Program-made: the position numbers and the translations under genes | Part shown: positions 16,206 through 23,487 of the stretch, piece by piece | How positions within the stretch are numbered: position 1 is the stretch's first letter | How the letters are laid out: each line of letters starts with the position of its first letter | Assembly: GCA_017396865.1 (NCBI GenBank) | Contig: JAFQKO010000090.1 | Span: 1-25,159 of the forward strand | Direction of reading: 5' to 3' | DNA length: 25,159 nucleotides | DNA from: Clostridia bacterium | GTDB lineage: Bacteria; Bacillota_A; Clostridia; Oscillospirales; QAKW01 | The notes under the pieces: generated by a model | What the model saw: the letters and a program-made list of their open reading frames with translations, nothing else | Databases searched by the model: none | Told to the model about the DNA's origin: nothing

Positions 16206-17068
16206 CGGACGGCATCTCCTTCCAATATTTCAATGATCTTTTCCAGCTCGGCAACCGAGTGGTAGCTGATCTCGACCTTGCCCTTATTCCCCACCTTATG
16301 GCGGATGGTAACCTTATTGCCAACCCCTGCCGCGGCGCGGGTTTCCAGCTCCTTGAGCGCCTGCACCAGCGAGGGATCGGCGGCGGGCACGGCCTTGGGC
16401 TCCTTCTTGAGCTTTTTGACCAGCTCCTCTGCCTGCCGTACATTCAGCCCCTCGGTAATGATCCGATTGGCGAGCGCCAGACGCGCGTCGGCATCCTCCA
16501 CGCCGAGCAAGGCACGGGCGTGGCCTGCGGAGAGCTCTCCTGTTTTAATGAAGTCCAGAATCTGCTCGGGCAGCGAAAGCAAACGCAGCGTATTGGCGAT
16601 GGCCGAGCGAGATTTCGACATGGTTTCGGCGATCTTTTCTTGGGTCATGCCGTAGACCTCCATCAGGTTACGGTAGCCCAGCGCCTCCTCAATGGGGTTG
16701 AGATCCTCCCGCTGGAGGTTCTCGATGAGGCTGACCTCGGAGATCTGCTGCGCGGTGTAATCCCGCACCAGAACAGGCACCTCCTCCAAGCCCGCCATGC
16801 GGCAGGCACGCCAGCGGCGCTCGCCCGCGATGATGCGATAGCGATCCTCGCCGATGGAGGCAACGATGATCGGCTGGATCAGCCCATGCTCCTTGATGGA
16901 AGCGGCGAGCTGCTCCATGGCCTCCTCCTCGAAATGCTTGCGGGGCTGGTTGGGATCGGGTTCGATCTGCGAGACCCGCAAAACGGTTTCGCCGCCTTGG
17001 GGTTCCTCCAGATCCAGCAGGTTATCGCTGAAAACGGCGTCCAGGCCGCGTCCTAACCCTTTTTTCAT
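16202..17068 (-). CDS. parB: Chromosome-partitioning protein ParB (Spo0J), 288 aa
   Basis: Binds parS, spreads as a CTP-dependent DNA clamp, and works with ParA/Soj in origin segregation and condensin loading. Seen in the sequence: N-terminal GLGRGLDAVF (ParA-stimulating region), the CTP-binding motif GERRWRA (82-88), ENLQREDLNPIEEA (116-129), a helix-turn-helix (about 141-163) and a C-terminal dimerisation domain. In the recognition region it reads ANTLRLLSLP; Thr in the first key position is the ParB type, where Noc has Lys. It overlaps parA by ATGA (17065-17068) and the next gene by ATGA (16202-16205). Confidence 0.97.
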   Translation of the reverse strand: MKKGLGRGLDAVFSDNLLDLEEPQGGETVLRVSQIEPDPNQPRKHFEEEAMEQLAASIKEHGLIQPIIVASIGEDRYRIIAGERRWRACRMAGLEEVPVLVRDYTAQQISEVSLIENLQREDLNPIEEALGYRNLMEVYGMTQEKIAETMSKSRSAIANTLRLLSLPEQILDFIKTGELSAGHARALLGVEDADARLALANRIITEGLNVRQAEELVKKLKKEPKAVPAADPSLVQALKELETRAAAGVGNKVTIRHKVGNKGKVEISYHSVAELEKIIEILEGDAVR

Positions 17069-17841
17069 ATCGATTGAACCTCATTTCTCTCTAAAAATTC
17101 CCGCGCCATCTCGCGGTAGGCCAGCGCACCCTTGGAGTAGCGGTCGTAGACCTGCACCGGCTTGCCGTGGCTGGGCGCCTCCGAAAGGCGCACGTTGCGG
17201 GCGATAACGGTTTTATAAACCTTATTGCCAAAGTATTTTTTGACCTCGTTGGCGACCTGCAGGGTTACGTTCATGCGGCCGTCGTACATGGTCAGCAGTA
17301 CCCCTTCAATATAAATGGTGGGGTTATACCGCTGCTTGACCAGCTTGATGGTGTTCACTAATTGGGATACCCCTTCCAACGCCAAGTATTCCGGCTGCAG
17401 CGGAATGATCACGCTGTTGGAGGCGTTGAGGGCGTTGAGGGTAAGCAAGGAAAGGGAGGGCGGGCAATCGATGATGATATAATCATAGCGATGGCGCACC
17501 TGATTGAGGGCCTCTTTTAAGAGACTTTCCCGCTTTTCCAGCGCCACCATCTCGATTTCTGCGCCGGCCAGATTCATGTTGGTGGGCAGAATGTCGAGGT
17601 TTTTATAGGCGGTGGGAATGATGGCCTCCCGCACGGGACAGCTTCCGATGATGACCTCATACACCGACTTTTGCAGGTTGCGGCGGTTGATGCCGAGGCT
17701 GCTGGTGCCGTTTGCCTGGGGGTCGATATCCACAAACAAGACGGTCTTACCCTCTTCTGCGAGGGCGTATGCTAAGCTGACGGCGGTGGTGGTTTTGCCG
17801 ACGCCGCCCTTTTGATTGGTGATGGATACGATTTTCCCCAT
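17065..17841 (-). CDS. parA: Chromosome-partitioning ATPase ParA (Soj), 258 aa
   Basis: A deviant-Walker ATPase that binds DNA non-specifically as an ATP dimer and is released by ParB. The deviant Walker A KGGVGKTTT occupies 11-19, followed by DIDPQANGT, YIIIDCPPSLSLLTLNAL (Walker B and neighbours) and IPLQPEYLALEG. The start at 17841 (GKIVSITNQKGG) has GGAAGG about 6 bases before it. The frame is open further upstream to 18147, but that stretch runs through both parS sites and the noc terminator and is not coding. First gene of the operon; extended -10 promoter at 17872-17880. Confidence 0.97.
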   Translation of the reverse strand: MGKIVSITNQKGGVGKTTTAVSLAYALAEEGKTVLFVDIDPQANGTSSLGINRRNLQKSVYEVIIGSCPVREAIIPTAYKNLDILPTNMNLAGAEIEMVALEKRESLLKEALNQVRHRYDYIIIDCPPSLSLLTLNALNASNSVIIPLQPEYLALEGVSQLVNTIKLVKQRYNPTIYIEGVLLTMYDGRMNVTLQVANEVKKYFGNKVYKTVIARNVRLSEAPSHGKPVQVYDRYSKGALAYREMAREFLERNEVQSI

Positions 17842-17871
17842 GGTGACCTTCCTTTTTCTATATTCTAAAGA

Positions 17872-17880
17872 ATTATACCA
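17872..17880 (-). promoter_or_regulatory. Extended -10 promoter of the parAB operon
   Basis: Minus strand TGG-TATAAT, 30 bases before the start codon. No good -35 hexamer is seen at 16-18 bp. The nearer parS site is about 45 bp upstream, so ParB bound there may affect transcription. Confidence 0.6.
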
Positions 17881-17925
17881 CAACCAATGGCAAAATAAAA
17901 GTGTTTTTGCAAATTTAATGGTTTT

Positions 17926-17941
17926 TGTTTCACGTGAAACA
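17926..17941. promoter_or_regulatory. parS site 1
   Basis: TGTTTCACGTGAAACA, a perfect 16-bp palindrome equal to the bacterial parS consensus, which ParB uses as its loading site. Confidence 0.97.
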
Positions 17942-17964
17942 TTTTTTGCGGCGAAACAAATGAA

Positions 17965-17980
17965 TGTTTCACGTGAAACA
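17965..17980. promoter_or_regulatory. parS site 2
   Basis: A second perfect TGTTTCACGTGAAACA, 39 bp from the first centre to centre. The pair marks this locus as a ParB loading centre, usually near the replication origin. Confidence 0.97.
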
Positions 17981-18045
17981 TATGAATTGCGGAGCATGAA
18001 ATATGGAGCAGGCGGCGGGCGCCTCGTAAAATAGCGCAACAACGA

Positions 18046-18085
18046 CAAAGAGAGAATGCACCGGGGATAGCGCATTCTCTCTTTG
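18046..18085 (-). terminator. Terminator of noc
   Basis: Perfect 14-bp arms (18046-18059, 18072-18085) with a 12-base loop, 9 bases past the noc stop. The following T run on the minus strand is weak (CTTTGTCGTTGTT). Confidence 0.65.
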
Positions 18086-18094
18086 CATAGGGGA

Positions 18095-18886
18095 TTAGGA
18101 TGTTTTGGGTATCCGAATAATATATTCAACAAACCGTTCCTCATCATGGATTTGAGTTTGCGGTTTGATACCCGCTTGGCGAAGGGTGGAAACCGTATGG
18201 TTCAGCGTATTGATACACAGCCGAACGTCCTTTATGGTTCCCACCTTGCGGCGTGTTTTGGAGGGCTTCGGGGTCAGCAATCGGGCGATATACTGTTCCG
18301 TTTCCTTCACGTTCAAGGCGCGGTCGATGATCACCTCCAGCGTTTCCATCAGCTGCTCCCGATCGGGAATACGCAGCAGGGCCCGCGCATGGCGCTCGGT
18401 CAGTCCGCTTTTGCGGATCAGGATCTGGGCGGTGATGGGGAGCTTGAGCAGTCGCAGCTTATTGGCGATGGTGGAGGGATCCTTGCTTAGCTCCCGCGCC
18501 AGATCGGCGCGGGTGAGGTTGAAATCCTCCATCAGCCGCCGATAGGCGGTGGCCTCCTCGAAGAAGGAAAGATCCTCCCGCTGGAGGTTTTCGATCAGCG
18601 AAAGCTTGGCGGCCTCCTCCCTGCTCTTGGCGGTCAATACGCAAGGTACCCGCTCCAGCCCTGCCAGCTTCGCGGCGCGCAGCCGCCGCTCGCCTGCGAT
18701 CAGGCGGTATCGGTCGCCCTCCCGCACAACCAGCAGCGGCTGCAAAACGCCGTGGGCGGCGATGCTTGCCGCCAGCTCCCGCAACGGTTCCTCCCGAAAT
18801 TGGGAGCGGGGCTGGTCGGGCGTGGGCAAAATTGCTTGCACGTCGATCCAATGGAGCGATTCCTTTTGCCGAAACAATCCTGCCAT
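18095..18886 (-). CDS. noc: Nucleoid occlusion protein Noc (ParB paralog), 263 aa
   Basis: Noc binds its own DNA sites, recruits the nucleoid to the membrane through an N-terminal amphipathic helix, and blocks division over DNA. Seen here: short N-terminus MAGLFRQKES that could form such a helix, CTP-binding motif GERRLRA (65-71), ENLQREDLSFFEEA, helix-turn-helix (about 124-148). The recognition region reads ANKLRLLKLP, with Lys in both key positions that are Thr and Ala/Ser in ParB; that pair of changes is known to switch specificity from parS to the Noc site. Start at 18886 has GGGAGG about 7 bases upstream. It has its own terminator before the parS sites, so it is a separate unit from parAB. 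The rsmG gene often found next to noc is absent from this window. Confidence 0.92.
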   Translation of the reverse strand: MAGLFRQKESLHWIDVQAILPTPDQPRSQFREEPLRELAASIAAHGVLQPLLVVREGDRYRLIAGERRLRAAKLAGLERVPCVLTAKSREEAAKLSLIENLQREDLSFFEEATAYRRLMEDFNLTRADLARELSKDPSTIANKLRLLKLPITAQILIRKSGLTERHARALLRIPDREQLMETLEVIIDRALNVKETEQYIARLLTPKPSKTRRKVGTIKDVRLCINTLNHTVSTLRQAGIKPQTQIHDEERFVEYIIRIPKTS

Positions 18887-18925
18887 GCCTGTCCCTCCCT
18901 TTTGGTGTCTTGGCCTTGTGGCTTC

Positions 18926-18954
18926 AGTGTACCGCAGGGCGGGGAAAAAAGCAA
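18926..18954 (-). promoter_or_regulatory. Possible noc promoter
   Basis: Minus strand TTGCTT (18954-18949), 17-bp spacer, TACACT (18931-18926). The -10 is imperfect. Confidence 0.4.
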
Positions 18955-18957
18955 GAA

Positions 18958-18988
18958 AAACCCCTCGTCAGAATTTGACAAGGGGTTT
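18958..18988 (-). terminator. Terminator of the TlpA-like gene
   Basis: Arms AAACCCCTCGTCA (18958-18970) and TGACAAGGGGTTT (18976-18988) with one mismatch and a 5-base loop; on the minus strand a run of five T follows. It lies 14 bases past the stop at 19003. Confidence 0.8.
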
Positions 18989-19002
18989 CAAGGTTGTAGA
19001 AA

Positions 19003-19521
19003 TCAGGCGATATTCTCCAGCTCGCTTTCCAGCGTGCTCTCGGTAATATTGACCGGATAGGCATCCTGCACAATGCCGTCTTTGTCGATAAAATATAGGC
19101 AAGGAAGCTGATTGGTTACGCCGTAGAGCTTGGCGATCTCGCCATCCACGTCGAAGAGAGAGTGGTCGTCGAGGGTGATGCCCGCCTTCTTGGCCTTGGC
19201 AACCCGCTCCTCCAGCGTGCCCTGATCCACCGAGACCGAGAGGATATCCACCGTCGGATAGTCGGGGGCGTGCTTTTGGATCAGCTTCATGGTCTCCACC
19301 GCCTTTTCGGTTTCGGTGTCGTAAAAGACCAGCAGCGTGCCGCTCTTGCCGTAGTTGTCGGCAAGGGTAACGTGGCTGCTGCTCGCCGAAACGCCGGTGA
19401 AATCAACTGCGGGCGGCTTTTCCTTGAAGATCACCGTCAGCGCCAGATATAATACGATCATTAATATGAAGACGGCCACGATGATCAGCACCGTGCGGCC
19501 GCGAATTCCGGCTCGTTTCAT
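19003..19521 (-). CDS. Membrane-anchored TlpA/AhpC-like thioredoxin-fold protein lacking CXXC, 172 aa
   Basis: A single N-terminal transmembrane helix (about 11-32) is followed by an extracytoplasmic thioredoxin-like domain: strand GTLLVFYDTE (61-70), strand VDILSVSVDQ (91-100), SLFDVDGEIAKLYGV (121-135), the cis-Pro segment NQLPCLYFIDKDGIV (137-151). In TlpA/ResA proteins WCxxC follows the first strand; here the place is FYDTETEKAVE, with no cysteine. The only cysteine is C141, next to the cis-proline. Classic disulfide reductase chemistry is therefore unlikely; a binding or structural role, or one using C141, remains possible. It is transcribed alone, with its own promoter and terminator. 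Confidence 0.82.
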   Translation of the reverse strand: MKRAGIRGRTVLIIVAVFILMIVLYLALTVIFKEKPPAVDFTGVSASSSHVTLADNYGKSGTLLVFYDTETEKAVETMKLIQKHAPDYPTVDILSVSVDQGTLEERVAKAKKAGITLDDHSLFDVDGEIAKLYGVTNQLPCLYFIDKDGIVQDAYPVNITESTLESELENIA

Positions 19522-19553
19522 TTTGAATCAGCTCCTTTTGGTTCGATGCTTTT

Positions 19554-19582
19554 ATTATAAATGAAATAGGAAAGATATGCAA
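19554..19582 (-). promoter_or_regulatory. Promoter of the TlpA-like gene
   Basis: Minus strand TTGCAT (19582-19577), 17-bp spacer, TATAAT (19559-19554). GGAG lies about 10 bases before ATG 19521. Confidence 0.7.
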
Positions 19583-19610
19583 GAATATTTTATATTTTTC
19601 GGAATATTAC

Positions 19611-19639
19611 TTGATTGCCATAAAAAAATAGTGTATAAT
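19611..19639 (+). promoter_or_regulatory. Promoter of the pgeF-SBP-phosphohexomutase-GLUG operon
   Basis: TTGATT (19611-19616), 17-bp spacer, TATAAT (19634-19639). It diverges from the promoter at 19554-19582 with about 28 bp between the -35 hexamers. Confidence 0.75.
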
Positions 19640-19667
19640 AACTTAATATGGAGGAGTGTAGGTATCT

Positions 19668-20474
19668 ATGAACGACTTTTATTTTGTTGAGGAGCGGGGC
19701 GTGCCCACCTTGAAGTGCGCCGCGTTCGATGCGCTCCCTTGGCTGCGCCACGGCTTTTCCACCCGCCACGGCGGTGTGAGCAGCGGCGATTGTGCCACCC
19801 TTAACTTTTCCTACAATAAAGAAGACGAAGCAACGGTCGATGAGAACTTTCGCAGGTTTTCGGCGGCCAACGGTCTTCCCTTCGAGAGCCTTGTATTGAC
19901 CCATCAGACCCATACCAACCACGTGGTGCAGGTGGGGGCTGAGCTGAAAAACCGCGGTCGGGATCGCACCCTGCGGGAAACCGACGGTCTGGTCACCGCC
20001 GAGGCGGGGCTGGGGCTGGTCTGCTTCACCGCCGATTGCGTACCCATCCTGCTGGCAGAGCCCGAGGCGCGGATCATCGCCGCCGTTCATGCGGGCTGGC
20101 GCGGAACCGTTGCGGGCATCGCCGCCGAGGCGGTCAAACGAATGGCGGCGCTGGGCGCAAACCCTGCGCGGATCATCGCGGCCATCGGCCCCTCCATCGG
20201 CCCCTGCCACTATGAGGTGTCGGCCGAGGTGCAGGCGCAGTTTACTGCAGTATTTGGGGATCGCCTCCCCCCTGTTCCGTCGGTTAACCCCGGCCATACC
20301 ATGCTGGATCTTTGGGCGGCCAATCGGCTGTTTCTGGAGCAGAGCGGGCTGGCGCCCGAACGGATTTTTAGCTCGAAAATTTGTACTTTCTGTAATAATA
20401 AGGACTTTTTCTCCCATCGGTATACAAATGGGCGGCGCGGATTGCTGATCGCTGCGATCGCCATGGAGGAATGA
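19668..20474 (+). CDS. pgeF: PgeF/YfiH-family purine nucleoside phosphorylase (laccase-domain), 268 aa
   Basis: Members of this family, first called polyphenol oxidases, bind one zinc and act as purine nucleoside phosphorylase and adenosine deaminase; the E. coli member also affects peptidoglycan composition. The metal ligands are at expected places: H82 (LTHQTHTNHV), C124 (TADCVPILL) and H141 (AAVHAGWRG). GPSIGPCHYEV (about 174-184) and the C-terminal SHRYTNGRRGLLIAAI are also typical. Length is normal. GGAGGAG lies 11-13 bases before ATG 19668, rather far; AGG at 19660-19662 is nearer. The stop is 1 base before the next ATG, and its last codons supply the GGAGG for that gene. Confidence 0.92.
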   Translation: MNDFYFVEERGVPTLKCAAFDALPWLRHGFSTRHGGVSSGDCATLNFSYNKEDEATVDENFRRFSAANGLPFESLVLTHQTHTNHVVQVGAELKNRGRDRTLRETDGLVTAEAGLGLVCFTADCVPILLAEPEARIIAAVHAGWRGTVAGIAAEAVKRMAALGANPARIIAAIGPSIGPCHYEVSAEVQAQFTAVFGDRLPPVPSVNPGHTMLDLWAANRLFLEQSGLAPERIFSSKICTFCNNKDFFSHRYTNGRRGLLIAAIAMEE

Positions 20475-20475
20475 T

Positions 20476-22011
20476 ATGAAAAGAACGTTGCTTCTCCTGG
20501 CGGCGGTTGCGTTGCTGCTTTCGGGCTGCTCGGATCAGATGCTGGAGCAGATGCGGGAGGAAACGCAGCTGGGTGCCTATGGCAATCAGGAGCAGGAGCA
20601 GGTGGCAACCCGCATCGCGCGAGACTACGTTTCGCTGGTATTTTATGAGGATATGGATCTGCATCCCTTGACCGCCACCAACAGCGCCAACCATGAGCTG
20701 CTCAAGCTGGTATACAGCGCACCGGTTCGGGTGGGCAGCGATCTCAAGCCGACCAACGTTTTGGCCGAGAGCGTAACGGTGGACGGCAAAACGGTAACGG
20801 TGGTGCTGAAGAAGGGGCTGAAGTTCAGCGACGGCAGTGCCGTAACGGCGGCCGATCTGGTGGCGTCCATCAAAACGGTGCGTAACACCGAAGCCTCCCC
20901 CTATCATGCCCGCCTGACCGACGTAAAGAACTATTGGGCAGAGGATAACCGCACGGTGATCATCAAGCTGGAGCGGGAGAACGTGGATTTTGCCGCTTGC
21001 CTGGATATCCCCATCGTCAAGAAGAATAAGAGCCAAATCGGCTGCGGCCCCTATCGGTTTTCCGAGCAGGGCGGCGAGCGGGTGCTGGTGCCCAATACCC
21101 ATTATTTTACGCAGCCCAAGATCAAAACCATCTACCTGAAGAAGCCGACGGACGACCGCGAGAGCAAAAATATGTTCTCGGTGGGGCTGCTGGACGTTTA
21201 TTTCGCCGCAGCGGAGAGCGACGTGGTGTTCTCGGGCGGTAAGAACTATACCGTGCAGAGCTATGCGGGCGACAGTCTGCTGTACCTTGGCATCAACTGC
21301 AACGATCCTCGCTTGTCCGATCGGGCGATGCGAAGCCTTTTGAACGGGATGATCGACCGCACCCGTTTGTCCGAGGGCGTTTTGCTCAAGCAGGCCGATG
21401 CCTCGGCCTATCCCTTCCAGCCGGGCTGGTACAAAAACACCGTAAAGACCGCCGCGCCCGATGAAGCTGCGCTGAAGGCGCAGGCCGAAAAGCTGGGTCT
21501 GACCGTATCGGAAAAAGCGTTGATGGATCAAAGCGGTGCGCAGGTCGCCTTTTCGCTGCTGGTGGCGGAGGGCAGTACCGTCCATAGCGATGCGGCGCAG
21601 GCGATGGTGGAGGGCTTCGCTCTGTTCGGTGTTCGGATTCATTTGGAGAGCGTTTCCAACCAAGAGTATTACCGTCGGCTGGCGGCAGGAGAGTATCAGC
21701 TCTATCTGGGCGAGATCAAAACCGGCCGCACCTTAAATACGTCCCTGTTTGCGGCGGAAAGCGCCGCCAATTTCAGCGGCACCGTCTTCCCCACCCTGGA
21801 GGAAGCGGCGGCGCAATATAAAAGCGGTGAGATCACAGTAGAGCAGTTCGCCGCCGTCTTCGATCAATATACCCCCGTGATGCCGCTGGCCTATCGGCGG
21901 GGCGTATTGTACGTGGCGGCCGACGTCGGCCCCCTTGCGGCGGCAGGCCCCTGGTCGCTCTACGGCGATATCACCAAGCTGACTACCAAAGAAACGGAGT
22001 TGACAACATGA
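20476..22011 (+). CDS. Family 5 (peptide/nickel-type) ABC solute-binding lipoprotein, orphan, 511 aa
   Basis: Lipoprotein signal with LLSGC (Cys18). The mature protein follows the SBP_bac_5 order: ESVTVDGKTVTVVLKKGLKFSDGS (about 98-118), VTAADLVASIKTV, GCGPYRF, then YLGINCND and RDRAMRSLLNGMIDRT-like helices (SDRAMRSLLNGM) and a C-terminal lobe. The length fits. It is set in the middle of a cytoplasmic-enzyme operon and no permease or ATPase gene is near, so it either shares a transporter encoded elsewhere or has another task at the membrane. The C-terminus overlaps the next gene by ATGA (22008-22011). Confidence 0.9.
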   Translation: MKRTLLLLAAVALLLSGCSDQMLEQMREETQLGAYGNQEQEQVATRIARDYVSLVFYEDMDLHPLTATNSANHELLKLVYSAPVRVGSDLKPTNVLAESVTVDGKTVTVVLKKGLKFSDGSAVTAADLVASIKTVRNTEASPYHARLTDVKNYWAEDNRTVIIKLERENVDFAACLDIPIVKKNKSQIGCGPYRFSEQGGERVLVPNTHYFTQPKIKTIYLKKPTDDRESKNMFSVGLLDVYFAAAESDVVFSGGKNYTVQSYAGDSLLYLGINCNDPRLSDRAMRSLLNGMIDRTRLSEGVLLKQADASAYPFQPGWYKNTVKTAAPDEAALKAQAEKLGLTVSEKALMDQSGAQVAFSLLVAEGSTVHSDAAQAMVEGFALFGVRIHLESVSNQEYYRRLAAGEYQLYLGEIKTGRTLNTSLFAAESAANFSGTVFPTLEEAAAQYKSGEITVEQFAAVFDQYTPVMPLAYRRGVLYVAADVGPLAAAGPWSLYGDITKLTTKETELTT

Positions 22012-23483
22012 AAGAGCTGAAAAGCGGAACCGATATTCGCGGCACAGCGCTGGGCGAAAATCCAACCCTCACCCCTGAGCGGGCAGAGCTGTTCGGAAAG
22101 GCCTTTGCTCTCTGGCTGGAGGAGCAGGGCGCATCCATGCCGCTCACCGTTGCGGTGGGGCGGGATCCCCGCCTTTCGGGCGAGAGCCTGAAGGAAGGGC
22201 TGGTGCGTGGCCTGCTGGCCATGGGCGCGCAGGTGCTGGATTGCGGGCAGGCAACCACCCCCTCCATGTTCTTCTCGACCTATTATGAGGAGAGCAGCTG
22301 CGACGGTGCGATTGAAATCACCGCCTCCCATCTTCCCTATGATAAAAACGGCCTGAAATTCTTCACCAAGGAGGGCGGGATCGACGGCAGCGTGGTCTCC
22401 CGCCTGATCGAGCTGGCCGAGGAAAATGCCTTCCCCGCCCGCCGTTCGGGGGTGGTGGAGAAATTCGACCTGATGACCCCCTACAGCGAGAGCCTGATCG
22501 CGCTGGTGCAGGATAAAACCGGCGAGGATCGCCCGCTGGCGGGCGTGAAGGTGGTTGTGGACGCAGGCAACGGCGCGGGCGGCTTCTTTGTGGAGAAGGT
22601 GCTCAAGCCCCTCGGTGCGGAAACCGCAGGCTCGGTCTTTTTGGAGCCCGACGGCCGCTTCCCCAACCATATCCCCAACCCCGAGAATAAGGCAGCCATG
22701 AAGGCCTGCGCCGATGCAACGTTGGCGGCGGGCGCCGATATGGGCATCTGCTTTGATACCGATTGCGACCGCTCTGCCATCGTCGACAGCAGCGGCATGG
22801 AAATCAACCGCAACCGTATGATCGCCATGATCGCGGCGTTAATGCTGAAGGAGCATCCCGGCTGCACCATCGTCACCGATTCGGTCACCTCCAAGGGGCT
22901 GGCGGCGTTCATCGAGCAGAAGGGTGGTGTGCACCACCGTTTCATGCGCGGCTATAAAAAGGTGATTGATGAAGCGATCCGCTTGGAGAGTACCGGCGTT
23001 TGCGCTCCGCTGGCCATGGAAACCAGCGGCCACGGTGCCCTGAAGGAGAACCACTACCTCGACGACGGCTCCTATCTGGCGGCGCGGATGCTGGCAGAGC
23101 TGGCGCGGCTGAAGAAGGAGGGCAAATCGCTGCTCTCGCTGATCGAAGGCTTGGCCGAGCCTGCGGAGTCGCTGGAGCTGCGGGCGGATATTACCGCCGA
23201 GGCCTTTAAGGTCTACGGTGCGCGGGTGCTGGATGAGCTGGAGGCCCATTGCAAGGAGCAGGGCTGGGAGCTTGTTGCCCCCAACTATGAGGGCGTGCGG
23301 GTCAACTTCGGCAAGGAGGACGGCGACGGCTGGTTCCTGGTTCGGATGTCGCTGCACGATCCCGTTGTTCCCATCAATATCGAAAGTGATTCCGAGGGCG
23401 GCGCCGTTATGATCGCCGATCGTTTGTATGAGTTTTTGTCCAAGTATGAAAATTTGGTATTACCGCAGTATAAAGGAGAATAA
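22008..23483 (+). CDS. Phosphohexomutase (phosphomannomutase/phosphoglucomutase family), 491 aa
   Basis: Interconverts hexose 1- and 6-phosphates through a phosphoserine. Domains are in the standard order: VGRDPRLSGE (50-59), active-site loop ITASHLPYDKNGLK with Ser107, metal loop DTDCDR (250-255), sugar-binding ETSGHGALKEN (338-348), and a C-terminal phosphate-binding domain with EGVRVNF. The usual TASHNP reads TASHLP here, a known kind of variation but one that touches the active-site loop. Substrate (glucose, mannose or glucosamine phosphate) cannot be set from sequence; the ETSGH loop fits PMM/PGM more than GlmM. Coupled to the solute-binding gene by overlap. Confidence 0.93.
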   Translation: MKELKSGTDIRGTALGENPTLTPERAELFGKAFALWLEEQGASMPLTVAVGRDPRLSGESLKEGLVRGLLAMGAQVLDCGQATTPSMFFSTYYEESSCDGAIEITASHLPYDKNGLKFFTKEGGIDGSVVSRLIELAEENAFPARRSGVVEKFDLMTPYSESLIALVQDKTGEDRPLAGVKVVVDAGNGAGGFFVEKVLKPLGAETAGSVFLEPDGRFPNHIPNPENKAAMKACADATLAAGADMGICFDTDCDRSAIVDSSGMEINRNRMIAMIAALMLKEHPGCTIVTDSVTSKGLAAFIEQKGGVHHRFMRGYKKVIDEAIRLESTGVCAPLAMETSGHGALKENHYLDDGSYLAARMLAELARLKKEGKSLLSLIEGLAEPAESLELRADITAEAFKVYGARVLDELEAHCKEQGWELVAPNYEGVRVNFGKEDGDGWFLVRMSLHDPVVPINIESDSEGGAVMIADRLYEFLSKYENLVLPQYKGE

Positions 23484-23487
23484 GAAA

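Noticed and set aside
17842..18147. N-terminal extension of ParA
   Set aside because: The open stretch runs through two parS sites, the promoter and the noc terminator; the ribosome site and family alignment place the start at 17841.
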